In this document: positions 35,301 through 43,103 of the stretch, one piece after another
Layout of the letters: each line of letters opens with the position of its first letter
How positions within the stretch are numbered: position 1 is the stretch's first letter
From: Saccharospirillum mangrovi
Lineage (GTDB): Bacteria > Pseudomonadota > Gammaproteobacteria > Pseudomonadales > Natronospirillaceae
Length of the DNA stretch: 64,000 nucleotides
Assembly: GCF_003367315.1 (NCBI RefSeq)
Contig: NZ_CP031415.1
Location: forward strand, 2,292,001-2,356,000
Direction of reading: 5' to 3'
Position numbers and translations under genes: made by a program
The notes under the pieces: model-generated
The model's database searches: none
What the model was told of the DNA's origin: nothing
What the model saw: the letters and a program-made list of their open reading frames with translations, nothing else

Positions 35301-35422
35301 CGGACCCCTTCTTCGCCTCCATGGCGGTGACCATCATGGGCGGTCTGGCCTTTGCCACCGTCTTGACTCTGGTGGCCGCCCCGGTGTTCTACCACCTGTT
35401 CTTTTACCGAGCCAAGGGGTGA
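32396..35422 (+). CDS. RND family efflux transporter permease
   Basis: A 1008-residue proton-driven inner-membrane pump with the RND plan of twelve helices and two large periplasmic loops. The N-terminus (RSIDAALLTWIFIAFCLIGG) and LEDPAFTIKQAVVTTTYPGA are typical; the proton-relay helix reads GMLVDNAIVVAEGMQ, with one Asp where AcrB has two, as in many AcrB-like pumps outside the HAE1 core. The end LVAAPVFYHLFFYRAKG is the twelfth helix. It forms an operon with TetR and adaptor. Cargo (drug, detergent, metabolite) cannot be told; an outer-membrane partner such as TolC must come from elsewhere. Confidence 0.94.
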   Translation: MKLARRSIDAALLTWIFIAFCLIGGYWGYSNIGRLEDPAFTIKQAVVTTTYPGATADQMAIEVTEPLESAIQQMAELDTLTSTNMPGYSRISVSIDSSYPGSELPQLWDELRNKVEDATGKLPRGANTPQVNDGFGDVYGLFFAITAPGFSDAQQHDIANFLRRELLAVEGVADIVVAGLPEEAIIVQPDMSILSNLGISTDALVGQIQSATQVVSSGSVLNNGQRLALDMPEETDSLDALSELTVIVGDQLLHLTDIADVSRNRVEKPRQIIRYNGEPAFTLGIAGNASQNIVDIGRRVDAQLAVLESELPYGVELHPIYQQHKIVDRASTDFIKNLAASVAIVILVLAVAMGVRAAIVVGTTLLLTVVGTFFFMAIFSIEMERISLGALIIAMGMLVDNAIVVAEGMQIRMLAGRSSRDAADEATGRVQIPLLGATVIGIMAFSGIGLSQDSTGEFMFSLFAVVGISLLLSWILALTATPLLAHYCFKQGQSGESDQYSGGLFRGYARLLRGAIKARWLVVAGLIVTTGLCLAGFGKVDSQFFPFSDTPQFYVHYTLPQGTDIHQLEQELTVAESWLLEQPEVEAVSTFLGGGATRFMLTYAAHEPQTNYGHLIVRVDNNDNIAPLRARLTDFAEQDMGPGELRTERPTFGPNSGAAIEVRLSGRDATELRTLAAEVSQRMAAANPELINIRTDWREWEPVLVPNYAPDRARSAGLMRADVAEALLMATEGVNIAAFQEKDRQIPVVLRARQSDEPAQIMSQLIWSDASNGYLPVSQVLDGIQVEPRNTLIHRRDRLPTITVAADVPPGSNVAEARLRIQDDIEAITIPRGYSLEWGGEYESSQKAQSSLAQKLPLSFLIMLLISVLLFGALRQPLIIWSLIPMAINGVTLGLLMTGLPFSFTALLGLLSLSGMLIKNGIVLIEEIDLMRAEGLPLQQAIVDASTSRLRPVVLAAATTILGMAPLLTDPFFASMAVTIMGGLAFATVLTLVAAPVFYHLFFYRAKG

Positions 35423-35478
35423 GACTCCCGCACAAGGACATGCGCTGCACACTACAGAGTCGGTGATTTTTCCGGCTA

Positions 35479-36279
35479 TTACCGCTGCGTTGCACCGACC
35501 GATTGCGGATACGGTACACACAGCGGTTTGCCACCGACCGGCTCGGTCAGAATGCGGCTATCGACAGCAAACACCTCGGCGATGTTCGCCGGTGTCAGCA
35601 CCTGTTCGGGCGTGCCGTCGGCGTAAATAGCACCGTCTTTGAACAGCACCAGACGGTCGGCATAACGCGCCGCCAGATTCAGATCGTGCAATACCACCAG
35701 TGTGGTTTTTTGATGCTCGCTGTTGAGGCGACGAATGCGTTCGAGCACGTCAATCTGATGGGTAATGTCGAGATGGTTGGTCGGCTCGTCGAGAATGGCG
35801 TACGGCGTATCCTGCGCCAGCACCATGGCAAAAAACGCGCTCTGGCGTTGCCCGCCGGACAGCTCCGCCACCGGCCGGTCGCGCAGGTGTTCAATGCCGA
35901 CGGTAGCAATGGCCTGGTTGATCAATTCAACGTCACGCGCCGAACGAAAACCCAGCAACGACTGATGCGGCGCACGGCCGTAACCGACCATCTGTTCAAC
36001 GCTGATGCCGGTCGGCACCAGCGGCTCCTGTGGCAAGAACGCCAGCGTCCGCGCTACCGCTTTGGGCGAACTCGACAACACGTCCAAGCCATCGACTTCA
36101 ATACGACCGCTGCGCGGTTTCAGCAGCCGCGCCATGGTTTTCAGCAGCGTCGATTTACCGCAGCCGTTGGGGCCGATAAAAACGGTGATTTCGCCGTCGC
36201 GAATTTCCAGGTCGATGTTTTCAACCACCGACGGATTGCGGCCATAACCGGCGCTGACGCCAGACAAAACAATGCTCAT
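35479..36279 (-). CDS. Iron-siderophore ABC transporter ATP-binding protein (FepC-like)
   Basis: A 266-residue ATPase of the FecCD-type importer family. Walker A GPNGCGKST is at about 36-44, signature LSGGQRQ near 140, Walker B AILDEPTNHLDI, and the FepC-like motif FLPQEPLVPTGISVEQMVGYGR lies between. It energises the two permeases encoded upstream on the same strand; its ATG overlaps the upstream stop by four bases. Last gene of the four-gene operon. The linked Fur-box-like site supports ferric-siderophore or haem-type cargo. Confidence 0.92.
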   Translation of the reverse strand: MSIVLSGVSAGYGRNPSVVENIDLEIRDGEITVFIGPNGCGKSTLLKTMARLLKPRSGRIEVDGLDVLSSSPKAVARTLAFLPQEPLVPTGISVEQMVGYGRAPHQSLLGFRSARDVELINQAIATVGIEHLRDRPVAELSGGQRQSAFFAMVLAQDTPYAILDEPTNHLDITHQIDVLERIRRLNSEHQKTTLVVLHDLNLAARYADRLVLFKDGAIYADGTPEQVLTPANIAEVFAVDSRILTEPVGGKPLCVPYPQSVGATQR

Positions 36280-37277
36280 CGGTCCTGCTCCGAAGCCGTG
36301 GTCAACATGATGTAGACAAAGAAAGGCGCGCCCAGCAGCGCCGCCAGAATGCCGGCCGAGACTTCAATCGGCGGTGCGATGGCGCGGCCGACGCCATCGG
36401 CCAGCGACACCAGCAACATGCCGGTCAGCATTGAGGTTGGTAGCAACCAACGGTGTGAACCGCCGACCAGACGCCGCGCAATGTGCGGCGACATCAAACC
36501 GATAAAGCCCATCACCCCGACCACCGCGACCGACACACTGGCAAGCCCGGTCGCCACCGCCAGCAATGCCAGCCGCAAGGCAGGCACGCGAATGCCCAGG
36601 CCTGTGGCCGAGGCATCGCCCAGGCTGAGCAAATCGAGCCGGTAAGTCAGTGCCATCGCCAATGCCGCCAGACACAGCAACGGCGCCAGACTGATCGACA
36701 CGTGATCCCAGGTGCGGCCCCACAGCGAGCCGGTCAACCAGATCAAGGGCGCGGATCGCTCGGCGTCGCTGGAGGTGACCAGCAAATAATCCACCCCGGC
36801 TTCAAACACCAAACCGACGGCGACGCCGATCAACGCCAGATGCGCCGGCGACAGCGTACGGAAATGCGCCACCAGCATCACAATGCCCGCCGCCGACAAA
36901 CCGCCCAGACAAGCCGCGACCGGCATCCAGACCGGCGGCAGATTGGGCATCAAACTGACCAGCAAAACGGCAAACAGCGCCGCACCGGAATTGATGCCGA
37001 TGATACCGGGGCTCGCCAGCGGATTGCGGATCACCGCCTGAATGATGGCGCCCGATAACGCCAGCGCACCGCCGCACAACAAGGCCAACACCACACGCGG
37101 CAACCGCGAGCGCAAAATAATGTAGCGCTGTTGATCGCCATCGAGGTTAAACAGGGTATTGAGAATGACATCGACCGGCACCTTGACGGCACCGACGCTC
37201 AAACTCCAGATCGCCGACACCAGCGTCAGCACCAGCAAAACCGACACTAAAATGATGCGTTGACGTTGCGCGCTCAT
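36276..37277 (-). CDS. Iron-siderophore ABC transporter permease (FecD/FepG-like)
   Basis: A 333-residue FecCD-family permease with about ten membrane helices. The family blocks LRSRLPRVVLALLCGGALAL, VIRNPLASPGIIGINSGAA and the coupling region LGIRVPALRLALLAV are present, and GFIGLMSPHIARRLVGGSHR is the C-terminal signature. ATG at 37277 overlaps the preceding stop by four bases; a 65-residue in-frame upstream extension runs inside the neighbour and is rejected. It pairs with the next permease as a heterodimer. Confidence 0.93.
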   Translation of the reverse strand: MSAQRQRIILVSVLLVLTLVSAIWSLSVGAVKVPVDVILNTLFNLDGDQQRYIILRSRLPRVVLALLCGGALALSGAIIQAVIRNPLASPGIIGINSGAALFAVLLVSLMPNLPPVWMPVAACLGGLSAAGIVMLVAHFRTLSPAHLALIGVAVGLVFEAGVDYLLVTSSDAERSAPLIWLTGSLWGRTWDHVSISLAPLLCLAALAMALTYRLDLLSLGDASATGLGIRVPALRLALLAVATGLASVSVAVVGVMGFIGLMSPHIARRLVGGSHRWLLPTSMLTGMLLVSLADGVGRAIAPPIEVSAGILAALLGAPFFVYIMLTTASEQDR

Positions 37278-38260
37278 GCCAGCCTCCGGGCGGTGAGCGT
37301 GGCGTAGAGAAAATACGGCGCGCCGATCAATGCACAGACCACGCCCAGCGGAGTCTCGTAAGGGAACCGAATCAGTTTTGAGGCGGCATCGGCCAGCACC
37401 AGCAGGCTGGCACCACCCAGCGCCACGGCTGGCACCAAAGCGCGATGGTTTTGCCCAAACCAGAACCGGCACAGATGCGGCACCACCAGGCCGACAAACA
37501 TCACCGGCCCGGCGACCGCCACGCTGGCACCGGTCAACACCGCCGCCAGACCCGCGCCAAGAAACCGCACCCGGCGCGGATCAATGCCCAGGCCTTGCGA
37601 CGCACCGTCACCCAGCGCCAGCACATTGAAACCGTGCGCCAGCAATACGCTGCTGACTACGCCGATGGCGGTCCAAACCGCTAACGGCGCTACCTGCCCG
37701 GCCTGCATCGACGAAATATCAGCCGACACCCAGGTAATCACCAACCGCGATAAATCGTCGTCCAGGGTGTAGGTGAAGCGCACGCAGGCGTAGCTGAAAG
37801 CGCCGACGGCAACGCCGGCAAGAATCAAACGAATGGAATCGAGCCGGCCGCCCAAGCCGCCAGCGATGGCGAAGGTAAGCAAGCCGGCCAATGCCGCACC
37901 GGCAATCGCCATGGCGTCGAGCGGGATGGCATGGAAGATCGGCAGAACCACCGCCAGCGCAATGCCCAAGGCGGCACCCTGATTGATGCCGAGAATGGAT
38001 TCAGACGCGAGCGGGTTGCGCGTTACCGCCTGCAACGCCAGGCCGGCCAACGCCAGATTGGCACCGACCAGCAAGGCGACCAGCGTGCGCGGCAGCCGTA
38101 AATCGACCACCGCCGAACGCGCCAGACTGCCGTCGTCCACCCACAACAAGGTGAGAATATTGGCGAGACTGACGTCGTCACGCTGACCCAGCGTCAGCGA
38201 CCACAACGCCGCCAGCAGCAGTGCCGCCGCCAGCAGGACGTAACGCAGAACCCGTGGCAC
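37274..38260 (-). CDS. Iron-siderophore ABC transporter permease (FecC/FepD-like)
   Basis: A 328-residue FecCD-family permease with about nine or ten helices. It shows LRLPRTLVALLVGANLALAG, VTRNPLASESILGINQGAAL and the signature MFVGLVVPHLCRFWFGQNHR. Its GTG start follows the binding-protein stop with no gap, so translation is coupled, and its stop overlaps the second permease start. With the FepC-like ATPase and binding protein it makes a complete inner-membrane importer; the TonB-dependent outer-membrane receptor is not in the window. Confidence 0.93.
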   Translation of the reverse strand: MPRVLRYVLLAAALLLAALWSLTLGQRDDVSLANILTLLWVDDGSLARSAVVDLRLPRTLVALLVGANLALAGLALQAVTRNPLASESILGINQGAALGIALAVVLPIFHAIPLDAMAIAGAALAGLLTFAIAGGLGGRLDSIRLILAGVAVGAFSYACVRFTYTLDDDLSRLVITWVSADISSMQAGQVAPLAVWTAIGVVSSVLLAHGFNVLALGDGASQGLGIDPRRVRFLGAGLAAVLTGASVAVAGPVMFVGLVVPHLCRFWFGQNHRALVPAVALGGASLLVLADAASKLIRFPYETPLGVVCALIGAPYFLYATLTARRLA

Positions 38261-39181
38261 TCAGCGCTCTAGCTGAGTAACGATTTCGACCAGGCTGGCG
38301 GCGCTGGCTTCCGAGGCAATGACGCCGCGCAGACGCGACCAGTTGTGCGCTTCGATATCGAACAGGCGACCGTTTTTCACCGCAGTCAGATTGTCGAACA
38401 ACGGCTGGCCAACCCATTCGTCGGTCAGGCCGGTTTCGACGTACTTGCCGCGAATCAAGATGTCCGGATCGAGCACCGACAGTTGTTCCAGCGAGGTTTG
38501 CACGATGGCGTCGCTGTAGGTGGTTTCGCCGTCGGTCGCGGTCATTTCGGAATCGAAACCGAACCAAATCAACATGGAGCCGTTGTAGCTGGTCGGCGAA
38601 TGCAGATAGATGCCCTGGCCGTTGTCGATGAAGAACTGAATCGACAGACCGGACACATCACCCAACTGCGCTTTGTAGTCGTCCATCAGCGCATTGTGTT
38701 GCGCCAGACGCTGCGCCATGGCCTCGTCCTGGCCCAGGGCATGGCCGATGGTGGTGGCCGCTTCCATGGCGGTTTCGTAGGTGCCGGTCAGGCTGTCGAA
38801 CACCAGTGTTGGGGCAATTTCACTCAACGCACCGTAGATCGAACTGTGACGGCTTTTGTCCGCAATGATCAGGTCCGGTTGCAGCGAGGCAATGATTTCC
38901 AGACTCGGCGATTTGCGCGTGCCGACCGATACCCAGTCGTCACCAATGATGTCGGTGTAAGCCGGGATGATGGATTCGCGGCGGTTGTCGTCGGCAATGC
39001 CGACCGGCGCCATACCGATGGCCGCCATGCTGTCGACAAAGCTGTATTCCAGAACCACAACGCGCTGCGGCGCGTCCGGCACATTGGTGGTGCCCAGTTC
39101 GTGTTCGATTTCAACGGCGCTGGCAGAAGCCGCCAGTAGCAACATGACGGCCGCAAGGCCAAGACGGGTCAGACTACGCAC
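38261..39181 (-). CDS. Iron-siderophore ABC transporter substrate-binding protein (FecB/FepB-like)
   Basis: A 306-residue periplasmic binding protein. A GTG at 39181 with GGAGAA about nine bases upstream gives signal peptide MRSLTRLGLAAVMLLLAASA; the longer frame to 39364 has no ribosome site and is rejected. The TroA/FepB opening VPDAPQRVVVLEYSFVDSMA and AIGMAPVGIADD are characteristic, and the LQPDLIIADKSRHSSIYGAL segment forms a wall of the binding cleft. First gene of the importer operon, 160 bases below a Fur-box-like site. Confidence 0.92.
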   Translation of the reverse strand: MRSLTRLGLAAVMLLLAASASAVEIEHELGTTNVPDAPQRVVVLEYSFVDSMAAIGMAPVGIADDNRRESIIPAYTDIIGDDWVSVGTRKSPSLEIIASLQPDLIIADKSRHSSIYGALSEIAPTLVFDSLTGTYETAMEAATTIGHALGQDEAMAQRLAQHNALMDDYKAQLGDVSGLSIQFFIDNGQGIYLHSPTSYNGSMLIWFGFDSEMTATDGETTYSDAIVQTSLEQLSVLDPDILIRGKYVETGLTDEWVGQPLFDNLTAVKNGRLFDIEAHNWSRLRGVIASEASAASLVEIVTQLER

Positions 39182-39340
39182 AACAGATTCTCCAAATTCG
39201 ACCGGGTCAGCCGCGCTCAGTCGGATGTTTTGGACGGTGCCAGAAAAGGTTCGCCCGCCGATTTCAATCGGACCGGCAGTGCAACCGAGGCGGCGACAAA
39301 AATGAGGGCTGGATAATAACGGCCTGCAACGGCGAAAACA

Positions 39341-39359
39341 ATTGATAAGCATTCCTAAT
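39341..39359 (-). promoter_or_regulatory. Fur-box-like operator upstream of the iron importer operon
   Basis: On the minus strand the 19-mer ATTAGGAATGCTTATCAAT resembles the Fur consensus, matching its TGATAATCATT core at about ten of fourteen positions. It lies about 160 bases before the start of the binding-protein gene, in a 250-base gap otherwise lacking features. Repression by Fe-Fur under iron sufficiency is the expected result; the long leader below it is unexplained. Confidence 0.5.
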
Positions 39360-39431
39360 TTCAACGCCGACCCGTCAAGGCGGTGCTGTTAAACGGAACT
39401 CAAACGGGAACGAACCCGGCCATCGACCGGC

Positions 39432-39917
39432 TCAGCGCCGTTCGTAACGCTGCATGCCGACCGCGCCCGACCAGGGATCGGCCGACTGCTCGGCCACCAG
39501 CTGAAACCCATAATGCTGATACAGAGCGCGAGCGGCATCGAGGCCGGCGAAGGTGGTCAGGTAGGTACGCGGGTATTGCTGCTGGCGCAAAAATGCATCG
39601 GCGCGCTGCATCAGTTGATGGCCCAGCCCCTGGCCGCGAGCCGATTCCGCCACGATAAACCAGCGCAGATGCGCGCCTTCGCCCGCGGCATCCTGGCCGT
39701 CGATGGTCAGGCTGCCGACCAGTTCGTCCTGATCGTTGTAGGCGGCCAGAAACAAATCCCGCTGGGCATCGAAACGGCCGAAAAACTCGCCCATACCGGC
39801 AGCGACACCGGCTTCAAACTGACGGCCGAAACCCCAGTGCGGCGCGTAGTAATCCAGATGCAGCGCAATCACCTGCGCCAGCACACCGGGATGGTATTGA
39901 TCACTCAGTCGAATCAC
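39432..39917 (-). CDS. GNAT-family N-acetyltransferase
   Basis: A 161-residue acetyl-CoA-dependent transferase. The acetyl-CoA loop reads ESARGQGLGHQLMQ (motif A, Q/RxxGxG/A), preceded by the beta strand LRWFIV, and the end has ARALYQHYGFQLV. GTG start with GAGGG upstream. It lies ten bases after the TetR gene, likely one transcript. MarR-GNAT and TetR-GNAT pairs commonly handle amines or antibiotics, but the acceptor substrate is unknown. Confidence 0.88.
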   Translation of the reverse strand: MIRLSDQYHPGVLAQVIALHLDYYAPHWGFGRQFEAGVAAGMGEFFGRFDAQRDLFLAAYNDQDELVGSLTIDGQDAAGEGAHLRWFIVAESARGQGLGHQLMQRADAFLRQQQYPRTYLTTFAGLDAARALYQHYGFQLVAEQSADPWSGAVGMQRYERR

Positions 39918-39927
39918 GGCTCAGCCC

Positions 39928-40500
39928 TCATGAAAGCCGACCAGCGGCCAAGGCCAGCGCGGCCAGATGTTGCGCAAAGGCCTCGTCCAGGCTGTCGGGT
40001 TGCAGCACCAGGCGTTGCCAGACTACGGCGATCACCACCTCGTTCACGGCCTGCGCATTCAGGCTGGCATCGGCTGCTTGCACCAGAGCCGTAACAATAT
40101 CGGCGCGCCCCACCACCAGGCCTTCGGCCAACACCGCCCGCACCTGCTCATCGCGCGAGGCTTCGCCGATCAGCCCGGTCAAAATCGCCCCAGCGCTGCT
40201 GCTGCGATACAGCCGGAACAAGGCGCTCAGCAACCCGGTCAACCGTTGCTCCAGCGAACCGTTCGAGCGCGGCGTCAACGCCTGCCGACTGACCAGATCG
40301 CTGTACACCTCAACCAGCAAGGCCGCTTTCGACGACCACCAGCGATAAATGGTTTGCTTGCCCACACCGGCCAAAGCCGCCACGCCTTCAATCGTCACCG
40401 CCGCATAGCCTTGCTGCGCCACGGCCTGTGCTGCGGCATCGAGAATGGCACGGTGTTTCAGATTGGAGCGGCGCTGGGCCGAGGGTGTTGATTGAGTCAT
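39928..40500 (-). CDS. TetR/AcrR-family regulator
   Basis: A 190-residue repressor. The helix-turn-helix is GVAALAGVGKQTIYRWWSSK (about 39-58), a TetR_C-type sequence with the WW pair common in the RutR/AcrR-like group. The C-terminal half is helical and alanine-rich. It is upstream of, and probably co-transcribed with, the GNAT gene; the 73 bases before it contain AGACGAGACGTATCGTCTTG, whose palindromic GAGACGTATCGTCT centre could be its own operator. Confidence 0.9.
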   Translation of the reverse strand: MTQSTPSAQRRSNLKHRAILDAAAQAVAQQGYAAVTIEGVAALAGVGKQTIYRWWSSKAALLVEVYSDLVSRQALTPRSNGSLEQRLTGLLSALFRLYRSSSAGAILTGLIGEASRDEQVRAVLAEGLVVGRADIVTALVQAADASLNAQAVNEVVIAVVWQRLVLQPDSLDEAFAQHLAALALAAGRLS

Positions 40501-40509
40501 GCGCTGAAA

Positions 40510-40532
40510 TTAGACGAGACGTATCGTCTTGT
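40510..40532. promoter_or_regulatory. Palindrome upstream of the TetR-GNAT pair
   Basis: The sequence GACGAGACGTATCGTCTTGTC ten or so bases before the TetR start contains AGACG-(TAT)-CGTCT as a 5-3-5 dyad with flanking imperfect symmetry (GACGAG / CTTGTC). It sits where an autorepressor would block the promoter; binding by the TetR protein is inferred. Confidence 0.45.
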
Positions 40533-40573
40533 CAAAACATAAATGAGCGACAAAAACAGGCAATGGGTTGGTG

Positions 40574-41623
40574 TCAGCCGGGCTTCGGCAGGGAAGTAAC
40601 CGCCCCACTTCGGGCGGTGGAACCGCGACGCACCAACTGGGCGTCAATCACCGGGTGCGTTGCCGCCTGCGTTGGTGCGTCTATGCGTGCGACCAGCGCC
40701 GCCAGCGTGGCCTCGGCCAGACGGTCGGTATCCTGACGGATGGTGGTCAGATCGTAAGCTTGCCAGGCGGCCTGATCGATGTCGTCGCAACCGACCACGG
40801 CCAGATCCTCGGGAATTCGGCGATGTGTGTGATGACGCACCCAATCCATAAATCCCAGCGCCAGATAATCGTTAACGCAAAACACACCCTGCACCTGCGT
40901 CAGACGATCGGCCATCGCCTGGGCCGCTTCGATACCGCCGTGATAGTTCTGCGCCGCGCCCTGAAAATCACCCACGCACGTCAGATTCAACGCCTGGCAG
41001 TGTTTAACAAACGCCGCCTTGCGCTGGTCGATGGAATAGGAAGCGCGTCGCTGGCTGGCAATGGCAACATCCCGGCAGCCGGCCTCAGCGAGCGCCTCGG
41101 CCGCCAGCCGACCGGCCTGGTCGGCATCGAGCGTGACGGTAGCCACTAAATCGTTCGGTCGGGGTTTGTTGACCAGCACCAGCGGCACGCCGAAGTCGGC
41201 GCAGGCCTGAGTGATTTCCGTGGGTGAAGTGTCGGACGTGACGATGGCGCCGGTGACGTTATAGCGCAGCATCATATCGATCAGTTGTTCAATGTTCTGA
41301 TCGCGATCGGTCGGCAACATAAATGGATGAAAATCCATCGCCACCAGCCGGCGCGCCAGCGCATCGACCAGACTGGCGCGAAAACTGTTGTCCAGATCGG
41401 ACACCACCAGCCCGACCAGATGGGTCCGCTTCATCATGCCGCGGGCCACCATATTGACGCGGTAACCCAACTCCTGCGCCGCCGTCATTATGCGTTCGCG
41501 CGTCTTCGGCGAAACGCTCGCTCCGGCGGTAAAAGTACGCGATACCGCCGAGCGTGAAACACCGGCGCGTTTTGCCACATCCGTTGCGGTCACTCGCCGG
41601 TTGGCCGGCCTGTCTTGCTGCAT
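40574..41623 (-). CDS. LacI-family transcriptional regulator
   Basis: A 349-residue repressor. The N-terminal helix-turn-helix and hinge are VTATDVAKRAGVSRSAVSRT and the following RERIMTAAQELGYRVN; the rest is a periplasmic-binding-protein-like sugar-sensing domain (VGLVVSDLDNSF, then IVTSDTSPTEI, and PEDLAVVGCDDIDQAAW). ATG at 41623; a 22-residue upstream extension is rejected. It is the last gene of the ABC-importer/phosphodiesterase operon, 16 bases after it. The palindrome at 47782-47803, with the central CpG typical of LacI operators, is its probable target. Confidence 0.92.
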   Translation of the reverse strand: MQQDRPANRRVTATDVAKRAGVSRSAVSRTFTAGASVSPKTRERIMTAAQELGYRVNMVARGMMKRTHLVGLVVSDLDNSFRASLVDALARRLVAMDFHPFMLPTDRDQNIEQLIDMMLRYNVTGAIVTSDTSPTEITQACADFGVPLVLVNKPRPNDLVATVTLDADQAGRLAAEALAEAGCRDVAIASQRRASYSIDQRKAAFVKHCQALNLTCVGDFQGAAQNYHGGIEAAQAMADRLTQVQGVFCVNDYLALGFMDWVRHHTHRRIPEDLAVVGCDDIDQAAWQAYDLTTIRQDTDRLAEATLAALVARIDAPTQAATHPVIDAQLVRRGSTARSGAVTSLPKPG

Positions 41624-41639
41624 TCCTGGTCTGATCCTG

Positions 41640-43103
41640 TCAACTCGAAGCCAGCTTGCCCTGACGATAACGGGCAAGCAAGAGATCACTCCGGTCGATG
41701 TTCAACAGCGCTGGGCGCAACGCCAAAATGGTGTCAAACATCGCCGGATCTTCACCGAAATATTTCAACATGGGCGTGATGCCCAAGGCGGTGCAGTCGG
41801 CTAATTGCCGGGCGTAATTATACAGTTCGAACTCGGCAATTTCCGGATTCAGATGCGCCTGCAATAAGGCCATGTCGCTGTAATCTGCGGCGGTCGATTT
41901 AATGCGTGCGGTGTCTGATACCGCTCGAACTTCCGCCTGCAAACGCGCATCGCCCGACCAGAAAAAACACTGCTGCTGAAACCCCATGGCTTCGACCAAC
42001 GCGATCACCCTGGCCGGGTCTGCCGCCTTGATTTCGATGTACATCTGCTTGTTGTAGAACTGGCACAGCGCAATCATCTGCGCCAGCGTCGGTACGCGCT
42101 CGCCACGATAACGCGGCGAAAACCAGGCACCGGCATCGAGTTCAGACAACTGCGCCAACGTCAGTTCATCGACCCGGCCACTGCCATTAGTGGTGCGATC
42201 GACAGTGGCATCGTGCATCACCACCAACTCGCCATCGGCGCTCTCGCGGACATCCAGTTCCAGATAATCCGCGCCCTGCTCCAGCACTAAACGCGCGGCC
42301 GCCAGGGTGTTTTCCGGCGCGAAATAATTGGCGCCTCGATGACAGACTATTTGAATGCCCAACGCCTGCACCGGCGTCAGCGGGTTCATCATTTCCGGAC
42401 TGTTGGTGCAAATACCCAGCACCGGCAACGCCATAATTGCCTGCAATACCGAGCGGCGTTCCTCGTGCCACAGCACCACCGCTAAACCGGCCTGACGCGC
42501 ACGCTGCAATAAATCATCGGTGACCAGCGTTTGCGGATGGTCGCTGGCGTTTTCCCAACACAAATGCATGATATCGGCGCCACTGTCTGCCACGGCCACA
42601 AACGGATCGGCCCCGACCGGCACCAGAATCGACAACGGATACGGGCATTGTTGCTCGGCCAGCGCACGAATTTCCGACGCCTTGAAACTGCCCAGCACCG
42701 CCTGCGCAAAACCACGCGCCAGCAAACGTTCCAGCACCACCGCGCCGCTGCCTGCGTCCTTCAGTTCGATGTACAGGCCCTGCCCCAACTGCTCCGCCAG
42801 ATCGATCACCGCATCCAGACTCGGCAGTTCGGGCGCAGCCTGTTGCAACTGCGCCCAATCCAAAGTCGCAATAACACCGCTGCCCAAATGCTCATCCACC
42901 TCGGCACCGTGACTGGCCACCGGCTGGGCATCGCGCGTTAAACGAACATCAACTTCCCAGTAATCGGCGCCCAATTCAGCGGCAAAACGAAACGCCTGCA
43001 AGGTGTTGTCCGGCGCATAGCTGGAAGCGCCGCGATGGGCAATGCACAGTGGCCGTTCTGGCAACCGTTGCGGTAACGCAAAGCGCAAGGATTCACGTGC
43101 CAT
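41640..43103 (-). CDS. Tandem-domain glycerophosphodiester phosphodiesterase
   Basis: A 487-residue protein carrying two complete GDPD domains in one chain, with no signal peptide. Domain A (about 15-245) has H23-R24 (AHRGASS), E50/D52 (WEVDVR), H65 (SHGAEVD) and YIELK near 111. Domain B (about 250-487) has H255-R256 (CHRGANY), E282/D284 (LELDVR), H297 (MHDATVDRTTNG) and YIEIK. The usual enzyme has one domain near 250 residues. Both sites look competent; domain A lacks the Asp after its second His. It cleaves glycerophosphodiesters to glycerol-3-phosphate and an alcohol. Its start overlaps the ABC ATPase stop by one base, implying it processes the imported solute. Confidence 0.92.
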   Translation of the reverse strand: MARESLRFALPQRLPERPLCIAHRGASSYAPDNTLQAFRFAAELGADYWEVDVRLTRDAQPVASHGAEVDEHLGSGVIATLDWAQLQQAAPELPSLDAVIDLAEQLGQGLYIELKDAGSGAVVLERLLARGFAQAVLGSFKASEIRALAEQQCPYPLSILVPVGADPFVAVADSGADIMHLCWENASDHPQTLVTDDLLQRARQAGLAVVLWHEERRSVLQAIMALPVLGICTNSPEMMNPLTPVQALGIQIVCHRGANYFAPENTLAAARLVLEQGADYLELDVRESADGELVVMHDATVDRTTNGSGRVDELTLAQLSELDAGAWFSPRYRGERVPTLAQMIALCQFYNKQMYIEIKAADPARVIALVEAMGFQQQCFFWSGDARLQAEVRAVSDTARIKSTAADYSDMALLQAHLNPEIAEFELYNYARQLADCTALGITPMLKYFGEDPAMFDTILALRPALLNIDRSDLLLARYRQGKLASS

